DNA from: Tenericutes bacterium MO-XQ
GTDB lineage: Bacteria; Bacillota_I; Bacilli_A; Acholeplasmatales; Acholeplasmataceae
DNA: 64,000 nt
Direction: 5' to 3'
Assembly: GCA_002838185.1 (NCBI GenBank)
Contig: CP017948.1
Coordinates: forward strand, 496,001-560,000
In this document: piece by piece, positions 16,875-24,676 of the stretch
How positions within the stretch are numbered: position 1 is the first letter of the stretch
Layout of the letters: each line of letters opens with the position of its first letter
Program-made: the position numbers and the translations under genes
Notes under the pieces: generated by a model
Database searches by the model: none
Seen by the model: only the letters and a program-made list of their open reading frames with translations
What the model was told of the DNA's origin: nothing

Positions 16875-18332
16875 TTAATTATTTGAGTTAATATCTTTAT
16901 ATTTTAATATAGGCTGTTTAACAGCTTTCACTTCATCAAGTCTTCTAACGATCGTTGTATGAGGTGCTGTTTTAACAAGTTCCGGATTTTCAATCGCTTC
17001 TTTAGCTACCGTTCTCATGATGTCTATAAATCCATCTAATGTATCTTTTGATTCAACTTCAGTTGGTTCAATCATCATCGATTGATGGAAAATGAGTGGA
17101 AAATAAATCGTTGGAGCATGATAGCCATAATCTAGAAGTCTTTTTGCAATATCTAGTGTCTTAACACCAGTAGAAATATCTTTTAATCCATCAAAGACAA
17201 ATTCATGCATACAGTTACCTTCAATCGGTAATTCAAAGATATCTTTTAATGATTCTTTGATATAGTTTGCGTTTAAGACTGCAAGAGAACCAACATCTTT
17301 GATGTTTTCTTTTCCTAGTGTTCTTAAGTAAACATAGGCTCTTAAGTAAACAGAAGCATTTCCATAAAACATACCTAAGTTTCCAATGGAATCTTTAGCT
17401 AGTTCAAGGTGATAAGTATCACCTTTTTTAGTAACGATTGGATTTGGTAGGAATTCAACTAGTTTTTCACAAACACCTACTGGACCTGATCCAGGACCAC
17501 CACCACCGTGTGGTGTAGAGAATGTTTTGTGAAGGTTGATGTGTGTGATATCAAAGCCCATGTCACCAGGTTTAGCATGTCCTAAAAGTGCGTTTAAGTT
17601 GGCACCATCATAATAAAGAAGACCACCAGCTTCATGAACAAGTTTAGAAATTTCTAAAATATCTTTTTCAAAGACACCTGCTGTATTAGGATTCGTTAAC
17701 ATTAATCCTGCAATTTCATCTGATAAAACAGCCTTTAAGGCTTCTACATTAACTGTACCATCTAAATTAGATTTGATTTCAACTACATCAAACCCGCAAA
17801 CAGTTGCGCTTGCTGGATTGGTGCCATGTGCTGAATCTGGAACGATAATTTTCGTTCTTTTTTCATCTTTGTTTTTTTGATGATAAGCTTTAATGATCAT
17901 TAAACCTGCAAGCTCACCATGTGCTCCTGCAAAAGGATTTAATGAATAAGCTTTAAGACCTGATATTTTTGATAACATTTCTTGAGTTTCATAATAGATT
18001 TGAAGAAGACCTTGCATCGTATGTTCTGGTTGAAGTGGATGGATGTTTGCAAATCCCTTTATCGTCGCAAGCTCATCATTAATTTTAGGATTGTATTTCA
18101 TCGTACATGATCCTAAAGGATAAAATCCTGTTTCAACACCAAAGTTTTTTTGACTGACATTGGTATAATGTCTAACAACATCAAATTCAGAAACTTCTGG
18201 AAGTGATGCAGGTGTTGATCTTAGAAGATCAGAAGGTAGGTTAACTTCATCTAAGTTCTTTTCTTTGTATTGATAACCAATACGTCCTTTTTTTGATAAA
18301 TCAAAGATTAAGGTGTCATATAGTCTTTTCAT
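16875..18332 (-). CDS. gcvPB: Glycine dehydrogenase (decarboxylating) subunit 2
   Basis: PLP-binding half of the split P-protein of the glycine cleavage system; with GcvPA it decarboxylates glycine and transfers aminomethyl to the lipoyl arm of GcvH. The PLP lysine is in NLHKTFSTPHGGGGPG; HGTNPASA and YDGANLNAL are also diagnostic. 485 aa, normal for the two-subunit type. Its ATG overlaps the gcvPA stop (ATGA), and a terminator follows directly. Confidence 0.96.
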   Translation of the reverse strand: MKRLYDTLIFDLSKKGRIGYQYKEKNLDEVNLPSDLLRSTPASLPEVSEFDVVRHYTNVSQKNFGVETGFYPLGSCTMKYNPKINDELATIKGFANIHPLQPEHTMQGLLQIYYETQEMLSKISGLKAYSLNPFAGAHGELAGLMIIKAYHQKNKDEKRTKIIVPDSAHGTNPASATVCGFDVVEIKSNLDGTVNVEALKAVLSDEIAGLMLTNPNTAGVFEKDILEISKLVHEAGGLLYYDGANLNALLGHAKPGDMGFDITHINLHKTFSTPHGGGGPGSGPVGVCEKLVEFLPNPIVTKKGDTYHLELAKDSIGNLGMFYGNASVYLRAYVYLRTLGKENIKDVGSLAVLNANYIKESLKDIFELPIEGNCMHEFVFDGLKDISTGVKTLDIAKRLLDYGYHAPTIYFPLIFHQSMMIEPTEVESKDTLDGFIDIMRTVAKEAIENPELVKTAPHTTIVRRLDEVKAVKQPILKYKDINSNN

Positions 18333-19642
18333 TTGAAGTTCACCACCTTTTCAATAAGAAGATCAAGTTCAGCTTTTGTACGTTTTTCTGTTACTGCGAA
18401 TAATAACTGATCATCTTTGATTTGAAGAGGTCCTAAGATCCCTTGATCTAAAAGATAGTTATTAAATTTTTCTACATTAAAGTTTGTTTTTAAGACAAAT
18501 TCTTTAAAGAAAGGTTTGTCATAAACTTTCTCAAATTTTTTCGTTTCTAACAATTTGTTATATAAGTAATGAGCACCATTTAAGCTTTCTTTAGCAAATT
18601 TAACAAAGCCTTCTTTTCCAACTAAAGATAAATAAATGGTTACTGCAAGTGCATTTAGCGATTGATTTGAACAAATATTAGAATTTGCTTTAGCGCGTCT
18701 AATATGTTGTTCTCTTGCTTGAAGCGTTAAAACAAATGCTCTTTTACCATCTACATCAGTGGTAATACCACAAATACGTCCAGGCATTTTTCTCACATAT
18801 TTTTGTTTAGTTGCTAAATAACCTATATATGCACCACCAAAGCTTAATGGAATGCCTAAAGATTGAAGATCCCCACAAGCGATATCTGCATCAAGTTCAC
18901 CAGGTGTTTTTAATAGTGCTAATGATTGTCCTTCTTGATTGATGACAAATAAACCACCAGCTTCATGAATGATATCAGCAAGCCCGTTATAATCTTCAAT
19001 AATACCGTAATAATTAGGGTTTGCGACGATCACGCCCATTTTATCTTGGATATTGTCTTTAATAAAATCGATATCAGTGACACCATCTTTTTCAGGAATT
19101 AAAGTTACAATTAATCCTTTGTAGTGTGCATAGGTTTTAATGACATCAATAATTCTTGGATTTAAAGTAGAACTCACTAAGATTTCTTTTTTCCCTGTTT
19201 GAGCATGAGCCATAAACATGGCTTCTGCAGTAGCAGTAGATCCATCATACATCGATGCATTTGATACATCCATTTGCGTCAGTTCAGTTACCATCGATTG
19301 ATATTCAAAAATATATTGTAATGTTCCTTGAGCAACCTCTGGTTGATAAGGGGTATAAGACGTTAAAAATTCTTGTCTTGAAATAAGCGCTTTAACAGCA
19401 CTTGGTGTATAGTGATCATAACTACCTGCACCTCTAAAAATAAGCAATTCTTGATTTTTGTTTGCCAAATCATGCATATGATTGGTTAACTCATCATCAC
19501 CCATTGCTTCTGGTATGTCATAATCTTTCTTTATTTTTAGTGATTTAGGAATCTTATCAAACAAGTCATCAATAGAAGATGCTCCAATTTTTTCGAGCAT
19601 CTCTTTGATTTCCTGATGTGTATGAGGTAAATATTTGTGCAT
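18329..19642 (-). CDS. gcvPA: Glycine dehydrogenase (decarboxylating) subunit 1
   Basis: N-terminal half of the split P-protein. MHKYLPHTHQEIKEML at the start, then FRGAGSYDHYTPSAVKAL and SYTPYQPEVAQGTLQ, are signature stretches. An in-frame ATG at 19675 lies inside gcvH and lacks support; ATG 19642 follows the gcvH stop by one base with AAGAGGA as ribosome site inside the last gcvH codons, so I use it (437 aa). Second-to-last gene of gcvT-gcvH-gcvPA-gcvPB. Confidence 0.95.
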   Translation of the reverse strand: MHKYLPHTHQEIKEMLEKIGASSIDDLFDKIPKSLKIKKDYDIPEAMGDDELTNHMHDLANKNQELLIFRGAGSYDHYTPSAVKALISRQEFLTSYTPYQPEVAQGTLQYIFEYQSMVTELTQMDVSNASMYDGSTATAEAMFMAHAQTGKKEILVSSTLNPRIIDVIKTYAHYKGLIVTLIPEKDGVTDIDFIKDNIQDKMGVIVANPNYYGIIEDYNGLADIIHEAGGLFVINQEGQSLALLKTPGELDADIACGDLQSLGIPLSFGGAYIGYLATKQKYVRKMPGRICGITTDVDGKRAFVLTLQAREQHIRRAKANSNICSNQSLNALAVTIYLSLVGKEGFVKFAKESLNGAHYLYNKLLETKKFEKVYDKPFFKEFVLKTNFNVEKFNNYLLDQGILGPLQIKDDQLLFAVTEKRTKAELDLLIEKVVNFK

Positions 19643-19643
19643 T

Positions 19644-20012
19644 TTAGTCCTCTTCTTTGTATTCAGTATGGTCAAATAAGTTTTCTAATTCTTTTTGATC
19701 TAAGATTTCAATTTTACAAATCCAACTGCCATATGGATCTTGGTTTAATTTTTCAGGTTCAGATTCTAAATCAGTATTCACTTCAATAATTTTTCCTGAT
19801 ACTGGTAAATACATATCTGATGCAGCTTTTACAGATTCTACAGCACCAAAGGCTTCACCCATTTTGATTGTATCTCCAACTTTTGGTAATTCGATGAATA
19901 CAACATCTCCTAAAGCTTCTTGAGCATGATCAGAAATACCTACTAATGCTTCACTTCCTTCAACTTTTAACCATTCGTGAGATTTTGCGTATAATAAACC
20001 TTCTTTAATCAT
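19644..20012 (-). CDS. gcvH: Glycine cleavage system H protein
   Basis: Lipoyl carrier protein that shuttles the aminomethyl intermediate between P-, T- and L-proteins. The lipoylated Lys62 is in GAVESVKAASD, and DLANPLY-type motifs of the fold are in GISDHAQEALGDVVFIELP. 122 aa. GGAGGGTTTT precedes the ATG. It lies 12 nt after gcvT. It implies a lipoate attachment enzyme and a dihydrolipoyl dehydrogenase elsewhere in the genome. Confidence 0.96.
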   Translation of the reverse strand: MIKEGLLYAKSHEWLKVEGSEALVGISDHAQEALGDVVFIELPKVGDTIKMGEAFGAVESVKAASDMYLPVSGKIIEVNTDLESEPEKLNQDPYGSWICKIEILDQKELENLFDHTEYKEED

Positions 20013-20024
20013 TTTAAAACCCTC

Positions 20025-21101
20025 CTATTTTTTATAATTCTTTGTATAGAATTTTTTATTTCTTATGACTGCTTCAACCATTTTGTTTCTAATTTGAATC
20101 TCTATTTCAGTGCCTAAAGATCCATGTTCTTGATTGATTAATGCTAAACCAATCGGTTTATCATAATCTGGAAGTAAGTAACCTGTAGTCACTTCACCAA
20201 TTTCCTCGTTGTCTTTAAAGACTTTATAACCATGCCGAGGGATATTTCTTTCTAGAAGTTCAAATCCAACGAGTTTTCTTGTTTTGTTTTCTTTGTGATG
20301 GATACAAGCATCCTTTCCAATAAAGTTTTCTTTATCAAGTTTAACCGCAAATCCTAATCCAGCTTCATAAGGTGTGATATCTTCACCGATTTCTTGACCA
20401 TATAAAGGTAGGTTTGCTTGAAATCTTAAAGTATCTCTAGCACCTAATCCACAAGGTTTAACACCATGAGCTAATGCATCATCCCATAGGTTTTTAATAA
20501 AATCAGGATATCCATAAACTTCAAATCCATCTTCACCAGTATAACCAGTTCTTGAGACAATGACATGTCCATCTAAGTATGGAACCACTTTAAATGTCAT
20601 GAATGTTAAATCAGAAACGGTAGTATCTAATAGTGTATCGATGATCTCTTTAACTTTTGGTCCTTGGATTGCAACTTGACCATAATTATCAGAGACATCT
20701 CTAACATCAACATCAAAAGATTTAGATTGTTCTAATACCCAAGCAAAATCTTTATCTCTATTGCCAGCATTAACCACAAGCAATACTTGATTTTTTTGAA
20801 CGACATATACGAGTAGGTCATCTAAAGGATAACCTTGATCATTTAACAGAAGTGCATAAGTGACTTTTGTTAAATCATCATCAATGTGATTTGATACTAA
20901 ATAGTTGGTAAATGCTAAAGCATCTTTACCTTCAATTAAAAACTCACCCATATGTGAAACGTCGAAAATGCCCATATGCGTTCTGACACTAAGATGTTCA
21001 GCGTTTATGCCTTCATAAGATACGGGCATTTCATAATTGGCAAATTCGATCATTTTCGCTTGTAGTTTTAGGTGAGTTTCATGTAGAGCAGTTTTTTTCA
21101 T
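20025..21101 (-). CDS. gcvT: Aminomethyltransferase (glycine cleavage T protein)
   Basis: Transfers the methylene group from GcvH to tetrahydrofolate, releasing ammonia. MKKTALHETHLKLQAKMIEF, HMGIFDVSHMGEF and SRTGYTGEDGFEVY are typical. The frame is open further upstream to 21233, but the added 44 residues are low-complexity and unlike the family; TTAGGAGACT just before 21101 is the ribosome site. 358 aa. First gene of the minus-strand gcv operon. Confidence 0.95.
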   Translation of the reverse strand: MKKTALHETHLKLQAKMIEFANYEMPVSYEGINAEHLSVRTHMGIFDVSHMGEFLIEGKDALAFTNYLVSNHIDDDLTKVTYALLLNDQGYPLDDLLVYVVQKNQVLLVVNAGNRDKDFAWVLEQSKSFDVDVRDVSDNYGQVAIQGPKVKEIIDTLLDTTVSDLTFMTFKVVPYLDGHVIVSRTGYTGEDGFEVYGYPDFIKNLWDDALAHGVKPCGLGARDTLRFQANLPLYGQEIGEDITPYEAGLGFAVKLDKENFIGKDACIHHKENKTRKLVGFELLERNIPRHGYKVFKDNEEIGEVTTGYLLPDYDKPIGLALINQEHGSLGTEIEIQIRNKMVEAVIRNKKFYTKNYKK

Positions 21102-21132
21102 TTCCAGTCTCCTAAAAGCGTTTTCTAATTTC

Positions 21133-21161
21133 ATTATACAACATATTTTGATATTTAAAAT
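21133..21161 (-). promoter_or_regulatory. Probable promoter of the gcv operon
   Basis: On the minus strand, TGTATAAT with the -10 TATAAT at 21138-21133; the -35 region (TTTTAA-like) is weak. No glycine-riboswitch signature is visible in the ~150 nt leader. Confidence 0.5.
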
Positions 21162-21217
21162 AGAATGGCTCAAAAAACATTTTATTTTTAATAAAATAAA
21201 AAAAATTAGATGTTTCA

Positions 21218-21225
21218 TGTATAAT
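21218..21225 (+). promoter_or_regulatory. Probable promoter -10 of the hydrolase-dehydrogenase operon
   Basis: TGTATAAT with TATAAT at 21220-21225, 23 nt before the start codon; no clear -35. Confidence 0.45.
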
Positions 21226-21247
21226 ATAGACAAAGGAGACGGATAAT

Positions 21248-22057
21248 ATGTTAATCAATGGAATTTTATTACATGTCAAAAAAGACGAAGTAGAAAATGC
21301 GAAAGCAAAAGTCATTTTAACACACGGGATAGCAGAACACAGTGGCAGATATGATGCTTTAACAAAAGCTTTAAATGATGCTTCTTATACTGTCATTAGA
21401 TATGACATTAGAGGTCATGGACAATCTCAGGGGGCTCGTGGGAAATTAAGATCTTATCATCAAACGATTGATGATCTTCATCAACTTGTGGATATGGAGA
21501 AAAAATTAGATAAAAAACCAGTCTATATTTTCGGTCATAGCATGGGCGCATTAATTGTTAACATGTATGGTGTTAAATATCATGATGTCGATGGCATCAT
21601 ATCATCAGCAGCACCTTCATATTTTATTAAAGATGTTCTACCTTTTAGAATTATTGGTTATCGCTGGTTAGGTTTCTTAGCTAAGAAAACAAATTTTGCA
21701 GATGATCAACTATCAAGAATTAAAGAAGTAGAAGACGCTTATATTAATGACCCATTAAATTTAAAGAAATTTTATTTCTCACTTGCTGGTAATATGATGG
21801 TTGGTGGCGTCAGATATTTAAATAGAAATATTAAAAAATATGATGCACCAGTATTATTACTTCATGGTGAAGCAGATAAAATCGTTCCTGTAGAATTTAG
21901 TAAAAGACTTTATGAATTACTTCCAGTAGAAGATAAGAAGTTGATTACATATCCTGATGCATATCATGAAATATTAAATGATCTTGATCAAGAAAAAGTA
22001 AGAAAAGATATCATTTCTTGGCTCGATCAAAAAGTTAAGGAGTTGAAGGCTAAGTGA
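21248..22057 (+). CDS. Alpha/beta hydrolase (monoacylglycerol lipase / lysophospholipase-like)
   Basis: Serine hydrolase of the PldB/monoacylglycerol-lipase type. Nucleophile in GHSMG (Ser98), acid in HGEADKIVP (Asp210) and His240 in DAYHEILND form the triad; RYDIRGHGQSQG is the usual oxyanion-side motif. 269 aa, no signal peptide, so cytoplasmic. AAAGGAGA at 21233-21240 is the ribosome site. Its TGA overlaps the GTG of the next gene, which suggests an operon. The substrate is inferred from the family: monoacylglycerol or lysolipid. Confidence 0.88.
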   Translation: MLINGILLHVKKDEVENAKAKVILTHGIAEHSGRYDALTKALNDASYTVIRYDIRGHGQSQGARGKLRSYHQTIDDLHQLVDMEKKLDKKPVYIFGHSMGALIVNMYGVKYHDVDGIISSAAPSYFIKDVLPFRIIGYRWLGFLAKKTNFADDQLSRIKEVEDAYINDPLNLKKFYFSLAGNMMVGGVRYLNRNIKKYDAPVLLLHGEADKIVPVEFSKRLYELLPVEDKKLITYPDAYHEILNDLDQEKVRKDIISWLDQKVKELKAK

Positions 22058-22905
22058 AAATTTTATGGATAGGTACTGGTGTGATGGGGGCACCAATGGC
22101 TAAACATTTACTTGAAGCTGGTCATGAAATATATGGGTATAACAGAACACCTAAAAAAGCAAAAGCTTTAGAACCAGATATCAAGTTTTGTGATGATATC
22201 AAAACATGTATTAAAGATGTCGATATTGTCTTTACGATTGTAGGTTATCCTAGTGATGTTAAAGAAGTTTATGATGTTTTATTAGAAGAAGCAAAACCAA
22301 GAACGATTCTAGTTGATATGACAACATCATCACCAACGCTTGCTAAAGAAATCTATGAAAAAGCAAAAAAGAAAAACATTGATGTTTTAGATGCACCAGT
22401 TACTGGTGGTGACCTTGGTGCAATCAATGGCACATTAAGCATCATGGTTGGTGGAGATTTCCATATTTATGAAAAAGTCTTACCACTATTTCAATATATG
22501 GGTAAAACCATTACTTATATGGGTGAAGCGGGATCTGGTATGTATGCAAAACTGGTTAATCAAACAGTTATTGCAGGCAACATCATGGGCATTAGTGAAG
22601 GCTTAATGCTCGCCAAACAAAAAAACTTAGATTTAGAATCGATGTTAAGTGTCATTACTGGTGGTTCAGCAAACTCATGGCAAGCTGCAAACAATGGTAA
22701 GAAAATGATTGAAAAAGATTATGAACCAGGATTTTTTGTCAAACATTTCTTAAAAGATTTAAAGCTAGCCATGGATGAAAAAGAAAATCTAGATTTAAAA
22801 GTATTAGAAATCGCAACAAATGCATATGAAACATTATCAAGTAAAGGATTTAGTGAAAAGGGCACACAAGCCATTATCGAATATTATTTACAAAAAATGA
22901 TGTAA
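22054..22905 (+). CDS. NAD(P)-dependent beta-hydroxyacid dehydrogenase (3-hydroxyisobutyrate dehydrogenase family)
   Basis: Rossmann dehydrogenase that oxidises beta-hydroxy acids or reduces small aldehydes. N-terminal GTGVMGAPMAKHLLEAGH binds the cofactor, DAPVTGGDLGA is the substrate loop, and GMYAKLVNQ carries the catalytic Lys. 283 aa. It starts at GTG 22054, overlapping the hydrolase stop, with AAGGAG about 10 nt upstream. Substrate not determined; tartronate semialdehyde, succinic semialdehyde and 3-hydroxyisobutyrate are all served by this family. Confidence 0.9.
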   Translation: MKILWIGTGVMGAPMAKHLLEAGHEIYGYNRTPKKAKALEPDIKFCDDIKTCIKDVDIVFTIVGYPSDVKEVYDVLLEEAKPRTILVDMTTSSPTLAKEIYEKAKKKNIDVLDAPVTGGDLGAINGTLSIMVGGDFHIYEKVLPLFQYMGKTITYMGEAGSGMYAKLVNQTVIAGNIMGISEGLMLAKQKNLDLESMLSVITGGSANSWQAANNGKKMIEKDYEPGFFVKHFLKDLKLAMDEKENLDLKVLEIATNAYETLSSKGFSEKGTQAIIEYYLQKMM

Positions 22906-22917
22906 GGAGTGTATGAA

Positions 22918-23151
22918 ATGTCAACTGTTTACCTTAGATGCAAGGGCATTTACCCAGCAGGATGTGTAACAGCAATTGAACATGTACTATACCGACAAGG
23001 GATTACTCATTTTGAATACGACGTAGCAAACAAACATGCAAAAGTAGTGTTTGATGAAGAAGTCGTAACTGTTGATCAAATGCTTAAAAAAATTAGAGAA
23101 ATCGGCTATGATGCCGAAGTCGCAGGATTAGATGAAAAAGACGAATGGTAA
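22918..23151 (+). CDS. Small HMA-like (heavy-metal-associated fold) protein
   Basis: 77 aa with the length and secondary-structure pattern of the CopZ-like ferredoxin fold: strand, helix after the metal loop, and a C-terminal KKIREIGYDAEV like the usual IEEAGYDAEV. The metal loop is degenerate. Where CopZ has GMxCxxC this has GIYPAGC, keeping one of the two Cys; another Cys lies three residues before the loop. Copper binding is therefore doubtful. GTG 22909 is in frame, but AAGGAG (22904-22909) points to ATG 22918. It follows the dehydrogenase by 12 nt. Confidence 0.7.
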   Translation: MSTVYLRCKGIYPAGCVTAIEHVLYRQGITHFEYDVANKHAKVVFDEEVVTVDQMLKKIREIGYDAEVAGLDEKDEW

Positions 23152-23158
23152 ATGAATT

Positions 23159-23220
23159 AGATTCTCCTTTATAAAGACTTATACTTATGATAAGTTTTTT
23201 GCAGGAGGATCTTTTCTTTA
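23159..23220 (+). terminator. Terminator-like hairpin after the HMA gene
   Basis: Outer stem AGATTCTCCT/AGGAGGATCT with one G-T pair (23159-23168, 23203-23212), then TTTCTTT. A second AT-rich hairpin (ACTTAT/ATAAGT plus TTTTTT) sits in its loop. Confidence 0.5.
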
Positions 23221-23285
23221 CATGTGAATTAGTTCCCATATAAGTATTTCAAATTCATACTTTCTTGTATATAAAATGAAAAATA

Positions 23286-23346
23286 TGGTATTATATATCG
23301 AACAAATATACAAAAAATGCAAAAATGGTATTGTCTATCGAACAAA
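23286..23346 (+). repeat. Two 21-bp direct repeats upstream of the AAA/DUF4143 gene
   Basis: Copies at 23286-23306 and 23326-23346 share TGGTATT then ATCGAACAAA and differ at 2 of 21 positions; centre-to-centre distance is 40 bp. The second copy covers the -35 of the promoter. Probably binding sites for one regulator, or a duplication of promoter DNA. Confidence 0.6.
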
Positions 23347-23359
23347 AAAATGATATGAT
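23331..23359 (+). promoter_or_regulatory. Promoter of the AAA/DUF4143 gene
   Basis: TTGTCT (23331-23336, inside repeat 2), 17-bp spacer, TGa then TATGAT (23354-23359). A second possible promoter lies over repeat 1 (TTGTAT 23265-23270, TATTAT 23289-23294). Confidence 0.6.
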
Positions 23360-23379
23360 GAGTGTAAGAGGTGAGTGAT

Positions 23380-24561
23380 ATGATAAAAAGAGAGTTATAT
23401 CTAGACCAAATTAGACCTTTCATGGAAACTGATTTGATTAAAGTGATTGTTGGCATTAGACGTTCAGGTAAATCTACACTTATGAAACAAATCATTGATG
23501 AACTACGAAATCAGGGTATACCACAAGAACAAATCATTTATCTTAACTTTGAAGACTATCGCATAAGAATTTATAAAAATCCTGATCACCTTTATGATTA
23601 TATAAGTAAAAAAATAGTTGAGGGAACTAAAACTTATATATTTCTTGATGAAGTTCAGGAAGTTACAAATTTTGAACAAGTTGTCAACTCGTTTAATGCT
23701 ACAAAAAATGTCGATATCTATCTAACAGGTTCTAATTCAAAAATGTTATCAGGCGAGTATGCCACTTTACTAACTGGCCGGTATAAAAGTTTCAAAATTT
23801 TTCCTTTTTCATTTAAAGAACTTATGATTTATCATAAAAATAAGTCTAAGAAAGAAGTTTTTAATGATTTTATCAAATATGGTGGATTTCCAGTTGTTCA
23901 GGGTTTCGATACTGAAGATCAAAAAAGATCAATTCTAAAAGATTTGTATGATTCAATAGTGATTAAAGATATAGTTCAAAGACATGGAGTCTCTGGAGTT
24001 GATGTGTTAGATAAATACATCAGTTATCTACTAAATACAATAGGATCCCAATTTAGTGCTAAAAGTATTACAAATTATTTCAAAAATGAGGGTAGAGTAT
24101 TGAGTAAAGAAACTCTGTACAACTACATAAATTATGCTAAGGATGTTCTTTTAATATATTCTGCAAAGCGCTATGACTTAAAAGGAAAGAAACTGCTGAC
24201 CACTAATGAAAAATATTTTGTTAATGATCAGGGTCTGAGAGCAACAAAATTTAACAACGAGAAAGATATAGAAAAGGTATTAGAAAACATCGTATTTTTT
24301 GAACTCATGAGGAGAGGATATGAGGTAACAGTTGGAAATATTGGAGACAAAGAAGTTGATTTTATTGCAACTAAATTCAATGAAATTTCTTATTATCAGG
24401 TTTCATACATAATGGAGCAATCTAGTACTAGAGATAGAGAGTTTGGATCTTTAAATATGATAGATGATCAATATCCAAAGTATGTATTATCTTTAGATGA
24501 TGTTAATTTCTCGCAGAGCGGAATACAGCACAAAAATATCATTGATTTCCTTCTTGAGTAG
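23380..24561 (+). CDS. AAA ATPase with C-terminal DUF4143 domain
   Basis: 393-aa protein of the widespread AAA_14/DUF4143 family. Walker A GIRRSGKS (about residues 25-32), Walker B YIFLDEVQEV and sensor LTGSNSKML are intact. The C-terminal half has the restriction-endonuclease-like DUF4143 pattern, with FELMRRGYEV then GDKEVDFIAT. Cellular role unknown for the family; it is scattered and often horizontally transferred. ATG 23380 follows AGAGGTG; a GTG at 23371 is in frame but lies in that ribosome site. It stands alone between the HMA gene and convergent gpmI, behind duplicated promoter elements. Confidence 0.88.
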   Translation: MIKRELYLDQIRPFMETDLIKVIVGIRRSGKSTLMKQIIDELRNQGIPQEQIIYLNFEDYRIRIYKNPDHLYDYISKKIVEGTKTYIFLDEVQEVTNFEQVVNSFNATKNVDIYLTGSNSKMLSGEYATLLTGRYKSFKIFPFSFKELMIYHKNKSKKEVFNDFIKYGGFPVVQGFDTEDQKRSILKDLYDSIVIKDIVQRHGVSGVDVLDKYISYLLNTIGSQFSAKSITNYFKNEGRVLSKETLYNYINYAKDVLLIYSAKRYDLKGKKLLTTNEKYFVNDQGLRATKFNNEKDIEKVLENIVFFELMRRGYEVTVGNIGDKEVDFIATKFNEISYYQVSYIMEQSSTRDREFGSLNMIDDQYPKYVLSLDDVNFSQSGIQHKNIIDFLLE

Positions 24562-24623
24562 AATAAAAGATGATATACTTTTTATATAATATATTTACTA
24601 ATAAGGATTAAATCGTATAATAG

Positions 24624-24663
24624 AAAAGGGCAACATATCAATACAGATATGATTTGCCCTTTT
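24624..24663. terminator. Bidirectional terminator between the AAA gene and gpmI
   Basis: Stem AAAAGGGCAA/TTGCCCTTTT with an inner CATATC/GATATG stem. T runs are formed on both strands, so it can serve both convergent genes. Confidence 0.85.
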
Positions 24664-24676
24664 ATATGTCACATGT

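Noticed and set aside
21102..21233. N-terminal extension of GcvT
   Set aside because: The extra 44 residues do not resemble the family and cover the promoter; the ribosome site fits 21101.
23286..23346. CRISPR array
   Set aside because: Only two imperfect repeats with a 19-nt gap overlapping a promoter; no cas gene.
23380..24561. Transposase or insertion sequence
   Set aside because: The protein is an AAA/DUF4143 ATPase with no DDE motif, and I see no terminal inverted repeats or target duplication around it.
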